A stretch of 64,000 bases of DNA, from assembly GCF_002159555.1 (NCBI RefSeq), contig NZ_NFIV01000004.1, forward strand, positions 124,001 through 188,000, written 5' to 3'. Of the stretch, positions 36,945-44,593 are shown one piece after another. The stretch comes from Muribaculum sp. An289. Lineage in GTDB: Bacteria; Bacteroidota; Bacteroidia; Bacteroidales; UBA932. The notes under the pieces are model-generated. The model was not told where the DNA came from, searched no databases, and saw nothing but the letters and a program-made list of their open reading frames with translations. The first letter of the stretch is position 1; every line of letters begins with the position of its first letter. The position numbers and the translations under genes were made by a program.

Positions 36945-36975
36945 TTTGCAGGAACGAAAATTATACTTATCTTTG
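36945..36975 (+). promoter_or_regulatory. Promoter of tRNA-Val copy 1
   Basis: TTTG (36945-36948), 19 nt, TATCTTTG (36968-36975) is an exact Bacteroidetes sigma-A promoter. Initiation about 7 nt on would start ~11 nt before the mature tRNA. Confidence 0.85.
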
Positions 36976-36992
36976 CAATCCCAAAACGGAAC

Positions 36993-37070
36993 GGGAGCTT
37001 AGCTCAGTTGGTTCAGAGCGTCTGCCTTACAAGCAGAGGGTCGGGGGTTCGACTCCCTCAGCTCCCACCA
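36993..37070 (+). tRNA. tRNA-Val (anticodon UAC), copy 1
   Basis: The cloverleaf is complete: acceptor GGGAGCT pairs with AGCTCCC, D stem GCTC/GAGC, anticodon stem TCTGC/GCAGA around loop CTTACAA (anticodon TAC, reading GUA), T stem GGGGG/CCCTC around TTCGACT. CCA is encoded. It is identical to the copy at 41075. Confidence 0.97.
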
Positions 37071-37092
37071 CCCGAAAGGGTAAATCAAAGCG

Positions 37093-37125
37093 AAATCCTG
37101 AAGTCCAGCGACTTCAGGATTTTTT
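37093..37125 (+). terminator. Intrinsic terminator after tRNA-Val copy 1
   Basis: AAATCCTGAAGT (37093-37104) pairs perfectly with ACTTCAGGATTT (37111-37122) around a 6-nt loop and runs into a T tract. Copy 2 of the tRNA has no such hairpin after it. Confidence 0.9.
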
Positions 37126-37526
37126 GTTTATGGCCGGAACCGACCGATTTTTGCCGTCTCTCGTTTTGGTATGATTGGCATTATTCGCATTATTCGCAGG
37201 TCCATTATCCGCTGGTCCCCGGGAGTATTGCTCCCAACGCTATTCCACATCCGTCTTTTGGGGAAAGTGAACCATTTTCCTGCAAATCTGTGGCACTTTC
37301 CCCCGAGGTGAATTAGCTTCTAACATATTTTTATCTTCTAACATATTTTTTATAACTTGCCACTTTTTATCAGTCAGGTTGTTTGGGTATTTATGTGTGA
37401 CTTTAATGTCTTGACAACCATAAAGTTATGAAATACCCCTCCCCTCAAAAAAATAATCTGCTGATTTACAATTGATTATAAAATAAGTTTGGCAATTATG
37501 CCATAAATTTAAACGGCTTCCAAATA
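37126..37526. other. Gene-free stretch of the islet with inverted and tandem repeats
   Basis: No credible gene is visible. GGGGAAAGTG (37260-37269) and CACTTTCCCC (37294-37303) form a 10-bp perfect inverted repeat with a 24-nt loop. CTTCTAACATATTTTTAT is tandemly repeated (37317-37334 and 37335-37353, one extra T). TAAGTTTG at 37484-37491 matches the -7 consensus and is a candidate promoter for the GNAT gene. Confidence 0.65.
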
Positions 37527-38045
37527 ATGGTAACGAATCGGCTTATCCTGCGCCCATGGCGGGAATCGGATGCAGGGACATTGTATAAATACGCTAAAGA
37601 CCCGGAAATCGGCCCTGCGGCAGGTTGGCCTCCGCACACATCAATTGAAGACAGCCTTGACGTAATCCGTACCGTCTTTTCTGCTCCGGAGACTTACGCC
37701 GTGGTTTTGAAAGAAACCGGAGAGCCAATCGGAAGCATCGGGCTGTTGTTCGGGGAAAGCTCGCATGTCGCAGGAATCCTGCCTGATGAGGCGGAAATAG
37801 GCTACTGGATAGGCAAGCCATATTGGGGCCAGGGCCTGATACCGGAAGCCGTCCGCTGCCTTTTGCTACGGTGCTTTACTGATCTGGGCATCAGTGCCGT
37901 ATGGGGAGCATATTATGACGGCAACACGAAATCACGCCGCGTACTTGACAAATGCGGCTTCCTTTTTCACCATACGGTAGACGGCATGACATCTCCACTC
38001 GGGGATGTCCGCACTGAACATTTCATGAAGATAAATAGCTTCTAA
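37527..38045 (+). CDS. GNAT N-acetyltransferase (RimJ/RimL type)
   Basis: The 172-residue protein opens with 'TNRLILRPWRESDAGTLY', typical of the RimJ/RimL-like GNAT group, and has the acetyl-CoA pyrophosphate-loop region 'GYWIGKPYWGQGLIPEAV' (Q/RxxGxG/A-like) and 'NTKSRRVLDKCGF' near the end. It would acetylate an amine of a protein, antibiotic or small molecule; the acceptor is unknown. It is the first gene of the islet bounded by the two tRNA-Val copies and is convergent with the hydrolase gene. Confidence 0.88.
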   Translation: MVTNRLILRPWRESDAGTLYKYAKDPEIGPAAGWPPHTSIEDSLDVIRTVFSAPETYAVVLKETGEPIGSIGLLFGESSHVAGILPDEAEIGYWIGKPYWGQGLIPEAVRCLLLRCFTDLGISAVWGAYYDGNTKSRRVLDKCGFLFHHTVDGMTSPLGDVRTEHFMKINSF

Positions 38046-38084
38046 ATATGCTTTTGTCGAGATGTAAAGTTTAGTCTCCGATTT

Positions 38085-39002
38085 TTATTTCAGGTATTTT
38101 TTGAAAAACGCTTCAATCCGGTCGAACGGAATGATGTCCGTCCGGTCGTACAGGTCGGTATGGTTCGCGCCGGGAATAATCAGCAATTCCTTGTTGTCTC
38201 CTTTCAATTTGCTGAAAGCCTCACGGGAAGCCGGAAGCGAATAAGCCTTTTCCCCGTGTACGACAAGCACGGCGGAGCGGATTTCGTCCGCATGGTCGAG
38301 TAGGGAGAACGTGAGGAAAGGCAGGTCGGCAATCTTTTCCCAACCTCCGTTGGAGTTTACGGAACGGGGATGGAAGCCGCGCGGAGTCTTGTAATAGTCC
38401 CGGTAATCTTTCATAAAGCCGGGCGCATCGTCGGGCAGGTTCGCCGGCACGCCGCCGCTACGTTCATTGGTCCGTCCGGCAAGGAGATCGGCGGTGCGCT
38501 GTCCGTTGAGCTGTCTGCGCATTTCATACTTCTGCTCCTTGTCGTGAGGGTCGAATGCCCCCATTGTGGATGAAACGGTGGCTTTGATGCGGGTATCCTG
38601 CACGGCGGCATTGATGCTGATGCCTCCGAAGCCGCAGATGCCCAGAATGCCTATGCCCTCCCGGTCGACTTCCGGTTGGAGCATGAAGAAATCCACCGCC
38701 GCACTGTAATCCTCGGTATAGATTTCACCCGATGAGATGTATCGGGGCTGTCCGCCGCTTTCTCCGCTGAATGACGGGTCGAAAGCGAGAGTGATGAAAC
38801 CGCGTTCGGCAAGGGTCTGGGCATACAATCCCGATGCCTGTTCCTTTACCGCTCCGTAAGGACCGCAGACGGCGATTGCAGGCAGTTTCTCTGTCTGGCT
38901 CTTGGGCATGTACAGGTCGCCGACCAAGCGGATGCCGTAGCGGTTGTTGAAGCTGACTTTCTTATGGTTCACTTTGTTGCTGAGGGAAATGTCTTGTCCC
39001 AT
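38085..39002 (-). CDS. Alpha/beta hydrolase with cysteine nucleophile (dienelactone hydrolase-like)
   Basis: The fold starts with 'GIRLVGDLYMPK' and has the oxyanion region 'VCGPYGAVKEQ'. The nucleophile elbow is GILGICGFGG with Cys123 where most family members have Ser, as in dienelactone hydrolases. Asp in the acid loop and His in PGANHTDLYD complete the likely triad. At 305 residues it should be cytosolic; no signal peptide is present. The substrate is unknown. It shares strand and a short gap with the aldo/keto reductase gene and may form a unit under the AraC regulator. Confidence 0.85.
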   Translation of the reverse strand: MGQDISLSNKVNHKKVSFNNRYGIRLVGDLYMPKSQTEKLPAIAVCGPYGAVKEQASGLYAQTLAERGFITLAFDPSFSGESGGQPRYISSGEIYTEDYSAAVDFFMLQPEVDREGIGILGICGFGGISINAAVQDTRIKATVSSTMGAFDPHDKEQKYEMRRQLNGQRTADLLAGRTNERSGGVPANLPDDAPGFMKDYRDYYKTPRGFHPRSVNSNGGWEKIADLPFLTFSLLDHADEIRSAVLVVHGEKAYSLPASREAFSKLKGDNKELLIIPGANHTDLYDRTDIIPFDRIEAFFKKYLK

Positions 39003-39089
39003 TCGGGAGTGTCGATGTATTTCGTTTCCATGTGGCTTGAGGTATTTTTGATTTGTTTTGGTTCCATTGCCTTATATGCTCCTTGATGA

Positions 39090-39938
39090 TTATTCATGGA
39101 TTTTATGCAAGCCGATACCTTTCACAATTGCCAAGTCCATATCATCGTAAATCGGGCTTTTCCCGGTTTCAAGCGTAGCGATGGCATCCATTTCTTTTTC
39201 CGTAAGCGTAAAATCAAGAATATTGAAGTTCTCTATCATCCGTTCCTTATGCACTGTCTTAGGAATGACCACCACATTGCGCTGGTTCAGCCAGCTGAGA
39301 ACGACCTGACCGACCGTGCGCCCGTGTTTTTCCGCGATGGCTTTCAGTACGGGATTGTTCCAGATATCATTCTGTCCTTCGGCAAAAGGTGCCCACGCCT
39401 CGTGCTGTATGCCTTCGCACTGCAAAAACTTATTTGCGGCTTTTTGTTGGAAGAACGGGTGGGTCTCCAACTGATTGACAGCAGGCTTCACCTCGTTGTG
39501 CAAAAATAAGTCTTGCAGGCGTTCATTGGAAAAACTCGTCACGCCGATTGCGCGGATAAGCCCTTCTTTGTAAAGCCGTTCGCAGGCCCTCCATGCTGCA
39601 TAATAGTTGCCGTAGGGCTTGTGCAGCAGATAGAGGTCGATATAATCAAGCCCGAGTAGTTTCAATGACTTGTCAAAGGCACGGAGTGTGTCTTCATATT
39701 CATAATCCTGCACCCAAAGTTTGGTGGTGATGAAAAATTCCTCGCGCCTAATGCCGCTCTGTCGGATTGCATTGCCCACTTGCTCCTCGTTGAAATAGGA
39801 AGCGGCCGTGTCGAACATCCGATAACCCGCTTCGATGGCATCGCTTACAACTCTTTCCGTCTCATCCACCGGAATCTGGTAGACTCCGAATCCGATGGCC
39901 GGCATCATCACACCATTGTTCAATCTTACATCTTTCAT
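39090..39938 (-). CDS. Aldo/keto reductase
   Basis: The AKR catalytic tetrad is complete: Asp43 and Tyr48 (MFDTAASYFNEE), Lys73 (TTKLWV) and His106 (LLHKPYG). The cofactor-binding 'VVVIPKTVHKERM' is also present. This 282-residue NADPH-dependent enzyme reduces aldehydes, ketones or 2,5-diketo-gluconate-like sugars; the actual substrate is not clear. It is divergent from an AraC gene, whose promoter lies in the shared 218-bp gap. That is a common arrangement for local control. Confidence 0.93.
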   Translation of the reverse strand: MKDVRLNNGVMMPAIGFGVYQIPVDETERVVSDAIEAGYRMFDTAASYFNEEQVGNAIRQSGIRREEFFITTKLWVQDYEYEDTLRAFDKSLKLLGLDYIDLYLLHKPYGNYYAAWRACERLYKEGLIRAIGVTSFSNERLQDLFLHNEVKPAVNQLETHPFFQQKAANKFLQCEGIQHEAWAPFAEGQNDIWNNPVLKAIAEKHGRTVGQVVLSWLNQRNVVVIPKTVHKERMIENFNILDFTLTEKEMDAIATLETGKSPIYDDMDLAIVKGIGLHKIHE

Positions 39939-40097
39939 ATATCTGGATTTTTAAATTTTGATGCAAAATTACGGAGTGCCTGTGGTCCTGTCGTTGCATA
40001 ATCGGGGGTAATATTTTCACTATTCGTGGTTTTTGCGTATTTTTGCCTGCGGCAGAAATACTGTTTACGCCTCGGCATAGCAATTTGAATAAATTCA

Positions 40098-40129
40098 TTT
40101 GCTATGCTCTCGGCTTCTGCATATTTTTG
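40098..40129 (+). promoter_or_regulatory. Promoter of the islet AraC gene
   Basis: TTTG (40098-40101), 20 nt, TATTTTTG (40122-40129) fits the consensus exactly and starts RNA about 20 nt before the ATG at 40157. A second TATTTTTG sits at 40038-40045. The spacer closely matches that of the promoter at 43817. Confidence 0.82.
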
Positions 40130-40156
40130 CGGGTAAACGGACAAAGATGTCAGATA

Positions 40157-40984
40157 ATGGACGATAGTAAATTCGACGGAATCATTTTTGCCGATACATG
40201 GCAGGAATTCAGTACCTTGCAGTATGCGGGAAGGGTAATCCACATCCTTTGCAGAAGGGGCAATATGGGATTTACTTTCCAGGACACCCATTATAACATT
40301 TCAGCCGGTGATTATGTTATTCTTCCCAATGCGGCATTTGCCTCCGGATTTTCGGCTTCGGATGATTTCCAAGGCATTCTGATGAACCTTTCGGAGGCAT
40401 TCGTAACTTCGATTGCCATCCGCAGCAACTATGGTATCATAGGGCATTTGTCATTATTACGGAATCCGGTCATGAAACTTTCTGGGCGGGACTTCCGGAT
40501 ATGCGAGGCCGCCTTGCAGTATCTCCGTGTGCGCATGGAAGATGAGAAGCACCTTTTCCGTGAGGAATTATTGGGCAGCCTGCTGACCGCGCATATTCTC
40601 GACCTGTACGACATTCACGCACGCAACCGCAAGGACCTGCAAGTGTCGGAGCGCGTTACCTCCCTGTTGCGAGGTTTCATAGAACTGCTGTATAACGGTG
40701 AATATGTCCGGAACAGGGACCTTGAATTTTATGCTTCACGCCTCTGTATCACACCTCACTATCTGTCGGAAATATGCAAAAAAATAAGCGGGAAACCTGC
40801 CTCTTACTGGATTGAGCGCTTCGCCATGCAGGAAATCACCCGCCTGCTCAGGCAGAAAGAACTCCCGCTGACAGAAATAGCGGAGCGGATGAATTTCTCT
40901 TCCGTGTCTTATTTCAGCCGGTATGTCCGGAAACGGTTAGGCGTTTGTCCTACTGAATACAGGGTCTTCACGCCTCAGGCATGA
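40157..40984 (+). CDS. AraC-family regulator of the tRNA-flanked islet
   Basis: A cupin-like N-terminal half (GRVIHILCRRGNMGFTF) is followed by two helix-turn-helix motifs, 'EFYASRLCITPHYLSEIC' and 'LTEIAERMNFSSVSYFSRYV', ending 'GVCPTEYR'. The reading frame is open from 40043, but ATG 40157 is chosen since it lies just after a perfect promoter; that gives 275 residues. It is divergent from the aldo/keto reductase and hydrolase genes, which it likely controls. The effector is unknown. Confidence 0.9.
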   Translation: MDDSKFDGIIFADTWQEFSTLQYAGRVIHILCRRGNMGFTFQDTHYNISAGDYVILPNAAFASGFSASDDFQGILMNLSEAFVTSIAIRSNYGIIGHLSLLRNPVMKLSGRDFRICEAALQYLRVRMEDEKHLFREELLGSLLTAHILDLYDIHARNRKDLQVSERVTSLLRGFIELLYNGEYVRNRDLEFYASRLCITPHYLSEICKKISGKPASYWIERFAMQEITRLLRQKELPLTEIAERMNFSSVSYFSRYVRKRLGVCPTEYRVFTPQA

Positions 40985-41026
40985 GATTTACTTCGAAAAA
41001 TGATTTCGAAAAATGATGCAAGAAAA

Positions 41027-41057
41027 TTTGCAGGAACGAAAATTATACTTATCTTTG
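41027..41057 (+). promoter_or_regulatory. Promoter of tRNA-Val copy 2
   Basis: TTTG (41027-41030), 19 nt, TATCTTTG (41050-41057), the same promoter as copy 1. With no terminator after the tRNA, its transcripts may continue into the acyltransferase gene. Confidence 0.85.
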
Positions 41058-41074
41058 CAATCCCAAAACGGAAC

Positions 41075-41152
41075 GGGAGCTTAGCTCAGTTGGTTCAGAG
41101 CGTCTGCCTTACAAGCAGAGGGTCGGGGGTTCGACTCCCTCAGCTCCCACCA
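41075..41152 (+). tRNA. tRNA-Val (anticodon UAC), copy 2
   Basis: Identical over its full length, including encoded CCA, to the tRNA at 36993. All stems are intact, so both copies should be functional. Confidence 0.97.
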
Positions 41153-41178
41153 CCCGAAAGGGCAAATCATCACTCATC

Positions 41179-42640
41179 ATGCTTTTCAATTCAATCGATT
41201 TCGCAATTTTCCTTCCGGTCGTGACAATACTGTATTGGACGGTATTTACCAAGGGGGGGGGTAAAATTACGCAACGCATTCCTTTTAATATGTAGCTATT
41301 TTTTCTACGGAATGTGGGACTGGCGTTTCCTCGGTCTCCTCGTATTCAGTTCCACGGTCGATTATGTTCTCGGAAGGGCCATTGGGAATACCGGTGAGGA
41401 TAAGAAGGTACAGAGAAAATCGTTGCTGGCCCTCAGCCTCATAATCAATCTCGGAATACTCGGTTTCTTCAAATATGCCAATTTCTTCATAGACAGCATC
41501 GACGGGCTGTTCACATTTTTCGGAACAGAACTGCATATATCGACGTTGAATATCATACTTCCGGTGGGCATAAGTTTCTATACCTTCCAGTCCCTCAGTT
41601 ATATCATAGATGTTTACCGCCGTAAAATCGAACCCTCGAAGGATATAATCGCTTTCCTTACCTTCATAAGCTTCTTCCCGCAATTGGTCGCCGGGCCTAT
41701 CGAAAGGGCCTCGCACCTGCTTCCGCAGTTCAATGATTTGAAAAAATTCGATTATGCCAGAGCGAGGGAAGGAATCGTCGAGATATTTATAGGTTTGGTC
41801 AAGAAAATGGTAATTGCGGACAGGCTTGCGGTCTATGTGGATTCTGTTTTCCTGACGGCTTCGGGTCAGAACCGGGGTGAAATACAGGGCCTGCCTTCCG
41901 TTTTGGGCCTGATTTTCTTCGCATTTCAGTTATATATTGATTTTTCCGCTTATTCGCAGATAGCGGTGGGTACGGCCAAGATATTGGGCTTCAACCTGAG
42001 CACCAACTTCCGCAGGCCTTATCTGAGCCGGTCTTTCAATAATTTCTGGGAGCGCTGGCACATCTCGCTGTCCCAATGGATGAGGGACTATATTTTCATC
42101 CCTTTGGGCGGCAGCCGTGAAGGCCGCGTCCGTACCGTGAGGAATCTGCTGATAGTATTCGCGGTCAGCGGATTGTGGCACGGGGCCTCATGGAACTTCG
42201 TGATTTGGGGTATAATCAACGGGCTTTTTGTGATAATCCTCGATCCGTTGTTGGCCAGATTGAAGATAAAGGGTTTTCCGGCTTCGGTAGTTGTCTTTGT
42301 CATGTGGACTCTGTCGCTGGCATTTTTCAGGGCAGAGGGGCTGGATGCCGCCCTTGGAATGATATGCGGCGCAGGTTTCGGGAATGCCGGTTCCGTGCTT
42401 GATTTCGGCCTCGGCGGAAACGAACTTGCTTTCAGCCTTGCCATGCTAGCGGCGCTGATGTGTTTCGAATACGTGTCCGAAAATCTGGAGCGCAAAGGGA
42501 AAAACATTTTAGATATGCTGGTTTTCAGCCGTCCCGCCTGGCTTCGGTGGAGTATCTATATGGTCATGGTATTTACTGTCATTCTTTTCGGGGTGTACGC
42601 GACGAATAACGACAACAGTTTTATCTATTTTCAGTTTTAA
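41179..42640 (+). CDS. MBOAT (DltB/AlgI-like) membrane O-acyltransferase, frameshifted at a G9 tract
   Basis: Reading from ATG 41179 gives MLFNSIDFAIFLPV, the usual start of Bacteroidetes MBOAT proteins, but the frame stops at 41293 after a run of nine G (41253-41261). Dropping one G restores one frame of 486 codons, typical for the family. The downstream part has many membrane helices, WERWHISLSQWMRDY and the catalytic His in SGLWHGASWNFV. Such enzymes move acetyl groups to exported polysaccharide. The SGNH-like partner follows 5 bp on. Either phase-OFF state or sequencing error; ATG 41312 would give a truncated 442-residue form. Confidence 0.82.
41253..41261 (+). repeat. Nine-G homopolymer at codon ~26 of the acyltransferase gene
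   Basis: AAG is followed by eight more G, then GTAAAA. The run is the exact point where the reading frame shifts. Change by one base turns the frame on or off, the pattern of a contingency locus. Confidence 0.85.
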
Positions 42641-42645
42641 ACGGT

Positions 42646-43767
42646 ATGGGTGTCAGGAAAAAACAAAAACGCGCGAGGGCCGTTTCGTTCAAGGCCCTGT
42701 TGGCCAGAGGTGCGGTGCTTGCCGCCATGGCGGTTTGTATCATAGCCGTATTGGAGAATAAACGGATTTTCGTCGAGGACAGTGCTAATAACCACGAAGA
42801 GTGGAAATGGGACTGGTATTACCGGCTGAAGCAGTACAATATCCCGGTAGACGTGCTTTTTGTCGGCAATTCCCATTTGCTTACGGGCATCAATCCTTAC
42901 GTTTTTACTGAAAAGACAGGACTGTATTGCTTCCTGCTCGGGGCGAGCGGTGTAGGGGTCGCGGATTTGTATTTTACGATAGAGGAAGCGGTAAAGGTGC
43001 AAAAACCGAAGGTCATCGTGCTTGAGACTTACGCCATAAACGATGACGAGCCGTATCGACTGGAAAAAGGAAAACTCAATGACCAGATCAACAGTTTCAG
43101 GGCTCGCAGGGATACATGGCTGAAAATCCAATCGACCTTTTCGCTTTTCGACTATCACAATGTTCCGATAGCATGGTGCGAGACTTTCAGGAACCACAAT
43201 TATATTTTCACGAAGCCGGACCAGCTGATGCGGAATCTGAAAGGCGAGGGGCCGAGGCGCAGGGTGAGGAACGATATTTATCTTGGACAGTTCGCGCGTT
43301 TTTCGAAGGGATTGTCGCCGCAGACCCTCGGCCGTTATGAGAGCGAGGGTGCGCCGGTAGACGGAGAAAAATATGAAATCAGCAAAAGTTCGGTAAAATA
43401 TGTCGGGAAAATCGCCCGCCTTTGCCGGGAAAACGGGATTCAGCTGGTGTTTCTGACAGTGCCCATGTATCGCGGGCACGTGGAAAATTATCAGGTCTGG
43501 CATGACAGGCTGGCCGCGCATATCTCGCCACTCAGCCCTTATTGGCTTGACCTCCAGGCTCTCCAGCTGACCGATGCCGGACTTGGGGAGGTTTACGGAC
43601 CGGCGGCTTTCCAGGATACCTATTCGGCCAACCAGCATCTTACCAATTACGGCATGGCGGTTACGGCAGGTGTCTTTGCGCAGTATCTCGACCGTATAAT
43701 GCCTTCTTTGCCCGACCGCAGGGGAGAGCGGCGGTGGCAGGATTTCGTGGCAAGGTTTCCACGGTAA
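42646..43767 (+). CDS. SGNH-hydrolase-like membrane-anchored protein (AlgJ/DltD-like partner)
   Basis: A basic N-terminus and one membrane helix (about 18-40) anchor a 330-residue exported domain. 'VDVLFVGNSHLLTGINP' carries the block I serine motif (GNSH in place of GDSH), and 'DTYSANQHLTNYGM' near the C-terminus supplies the Asp/His block. Gene pairs of MBOAT and such proteins O-acetylate surface polysaccharides, the MBOAT moving the acetyl group and the SGNH protein transferring it. Spacing of 5 bp shows an operon. The sequence does not show the polysaccharide target. Confidence 0.78.
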   Translation: MGVRKKQKRARAVSFKALLARGAVLAAMAVCIIAVLENKRIFVEDSANNHEEWKWDWYYRLKQYNIPVDVLFVGNSHLLTGINPYVFTEKTGLYCFLLGASGVGVADLYFTIEEAVKVQKPKVIVLETYAINDDEPYRLEKGKLNDQINSFRARRDTWLKIQSTFSLFDYHNVPIAWCETFRNHNYIFTKPDQLMRNLKGEGPRRRVRNDIYLGQFARFSKGLSPQTLGRYESEGAPVDGEKYEISKSSVKYVGKIARLCRENGIQLVFLTVPMYRGHVENYQVWHDRLAAHISPLSPYWLDLQALQLTDAGLGEVYGPAAFQDTYSANQHLTNYGMAVTAGVFAQYLDRIMPSLPDRRGERRWQDFVARFPR

Positions 43768-43770
43768 TGT

Positions 43771-43803
43771 TCCAAAGCAAATCCAAAGCAAATCCAAAGC
43801 AAA
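43771..43803 (+). repeat. Three tandem copies of an 11-bp unit
   Basis: TCCAAAGCAAA repeats three times without error just after the SGNH-like gene stop and 13 bp before the -33 box of the DedA promoter. Copy number could vary. Confidence 0.85.
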
Positions 43804-43816
43804 TAGGAGAGGTTCA

Positions 43817-43848
43817 TTTGCATTGCTCTCGGCTTCTTATTATCTTTG
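43817..43848 (+). promoter_or_regulatory. Promoter of the DedA gene
   Basis: TTTG (43817-43820), 20 nt, TATCTTTG (43841-43848) is an exact match. The surrounding 39 bp (43813-43851) agrees at 33 positions with 40094-40132, including the spacer core GCTCTCGGCTTCT. Confidence 0.82.
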
Positions 43849-43900
43849 CGGCCGTGTTGAATTTTTATGATTCCCGACAAGGGGAAATGCCGACAGGAGT

Positions 43901-44557
43901 ATGGATTTCATAATTGATTTTATCCTCAATATCGACAAGCACATGGTTGAGATAGTCAACCAGTATCATCTTTGGACTTATGCAATACTTTTCCTGATAA
44001 TTTTCTGTGAAACGGGGCTGGTCGTTACCCCTTTTCTGCCCGGGGACTCGCTTCTTTTCGTGGCCGGTGCGATTTCGGCCCTTCCTGACTCCCCGCTGAA
44101 CATCCATCTGCTCGTGCTGATTGTGTTCGTGGCGGCATTCATCGGGGATTCGTGCAACTATATGATAGGGCATTTTTTCGGAGAAAAACTGTTCCGCAAT
44201 CCCGATTCCAAGATATTCAAGAGGAGTTATCTTGACAAGACCCATGAATTTTACAACAAATACGGAGGGAAAACGATAATCATCGCGCGTTTCGTCCCCA
44301 TAGTCAGGACTTTCGCCCCTTTTGTGGCCGGAATGGGAAAGATGCACTATGCCTATTTCATCATTTACAATGCCGTGGGAGGAGCCGCATGGGTGGCGAT
44401 TTTCTGCTATGTGGGATATTTCTTCGGGGATCTGCCGTTCGTCCAGAACAACCTTAAGCTTCTTATCGTGGCGATAATCCTGATTTCCATACTACCGGCG
44501 GTGATAGAAGTCCTCAGGGCCAGAGTAAAATCGAAAAAATCAGTAGGGAAGGTCTGA
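43901..44557 (+). CDS. DedA/VTT family membrane protein
   Basis: The 218-residue protein has about five hydrophobic helices with the DedA signatures: '[21 protein letters not shown]' (acidic residue and PGD) and '[18 protein letters not shown]' (the FxRxxPxxR basic motif). DedA proteins act in the inner membrane as likely lipid transporters, including undecaprenyl phosphate recycling. It stands alone, with its own promoter, convergent with atpG. Confidence 0.9.
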   Translation: MDFIIDFILNIDKHMVEIVNQYHLWTYAILFLIIFCETGLVVTPFLPGDSLLFVAGAISALPDSPLNIHLLVLIVFVAAFIGDSCNYMIGHFFGEKLFRNPDSKIFKRSYLDKTHEFYNKYGGKTIIIARFVPIVRTFAPFVAGMGKMHYAYFIIYNAVGGAAWVAIFCYVGYFFGDLPFVQNNLKLLIVAIILISILPAVIEVLRARVKSKKSVGKV

Positions 44558-44593
44558 TTTTCCGGCTGGGGCGGGTGCGTTTTAAACAGTCCC

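Larger units (their letters stand above)
36927..37080 (+). repeat. 154-bp direct repeat, copy 1 (tRNA-Val with its promoter)
   Basis: This block is base-for-base the same as 41009-41162, offset 4,082 bp. It contains the tRNA promoter, the whole tRNA-Val gene with CCA, and CCCGAAAGGG. After it there is one mismatch and six more shared bases, then similarity stops. Confidence 0.93.
41009..41162 (+). repeat. 154-bp direct repeat, copy 2 (tRNA-Val with its promoter)
   Basis: Identical to 36927-37080. The pair encloses 3.9 kb with four genes. Copy 2 is not followed by the terminator hairpin that follows copy 1; an acyltransferase gene starts 17 bp after it. Confidence 0.93.

Noticed and set aside
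36993-41152. The two tRNA-Val copies as attL and attR of a prophage or ICE
   Set aside because: There is no integrase, excisionase, relaxase or phage gene, and the repeat covers the whole tRNA and its promoter rather than the 3' end. Kept as an islet of uncertain origin.
42637-43797. A 386-codon minus-strand frame
   Set aside because: It mirrors the SGNH-like gene, which has signal, motif and operon support.
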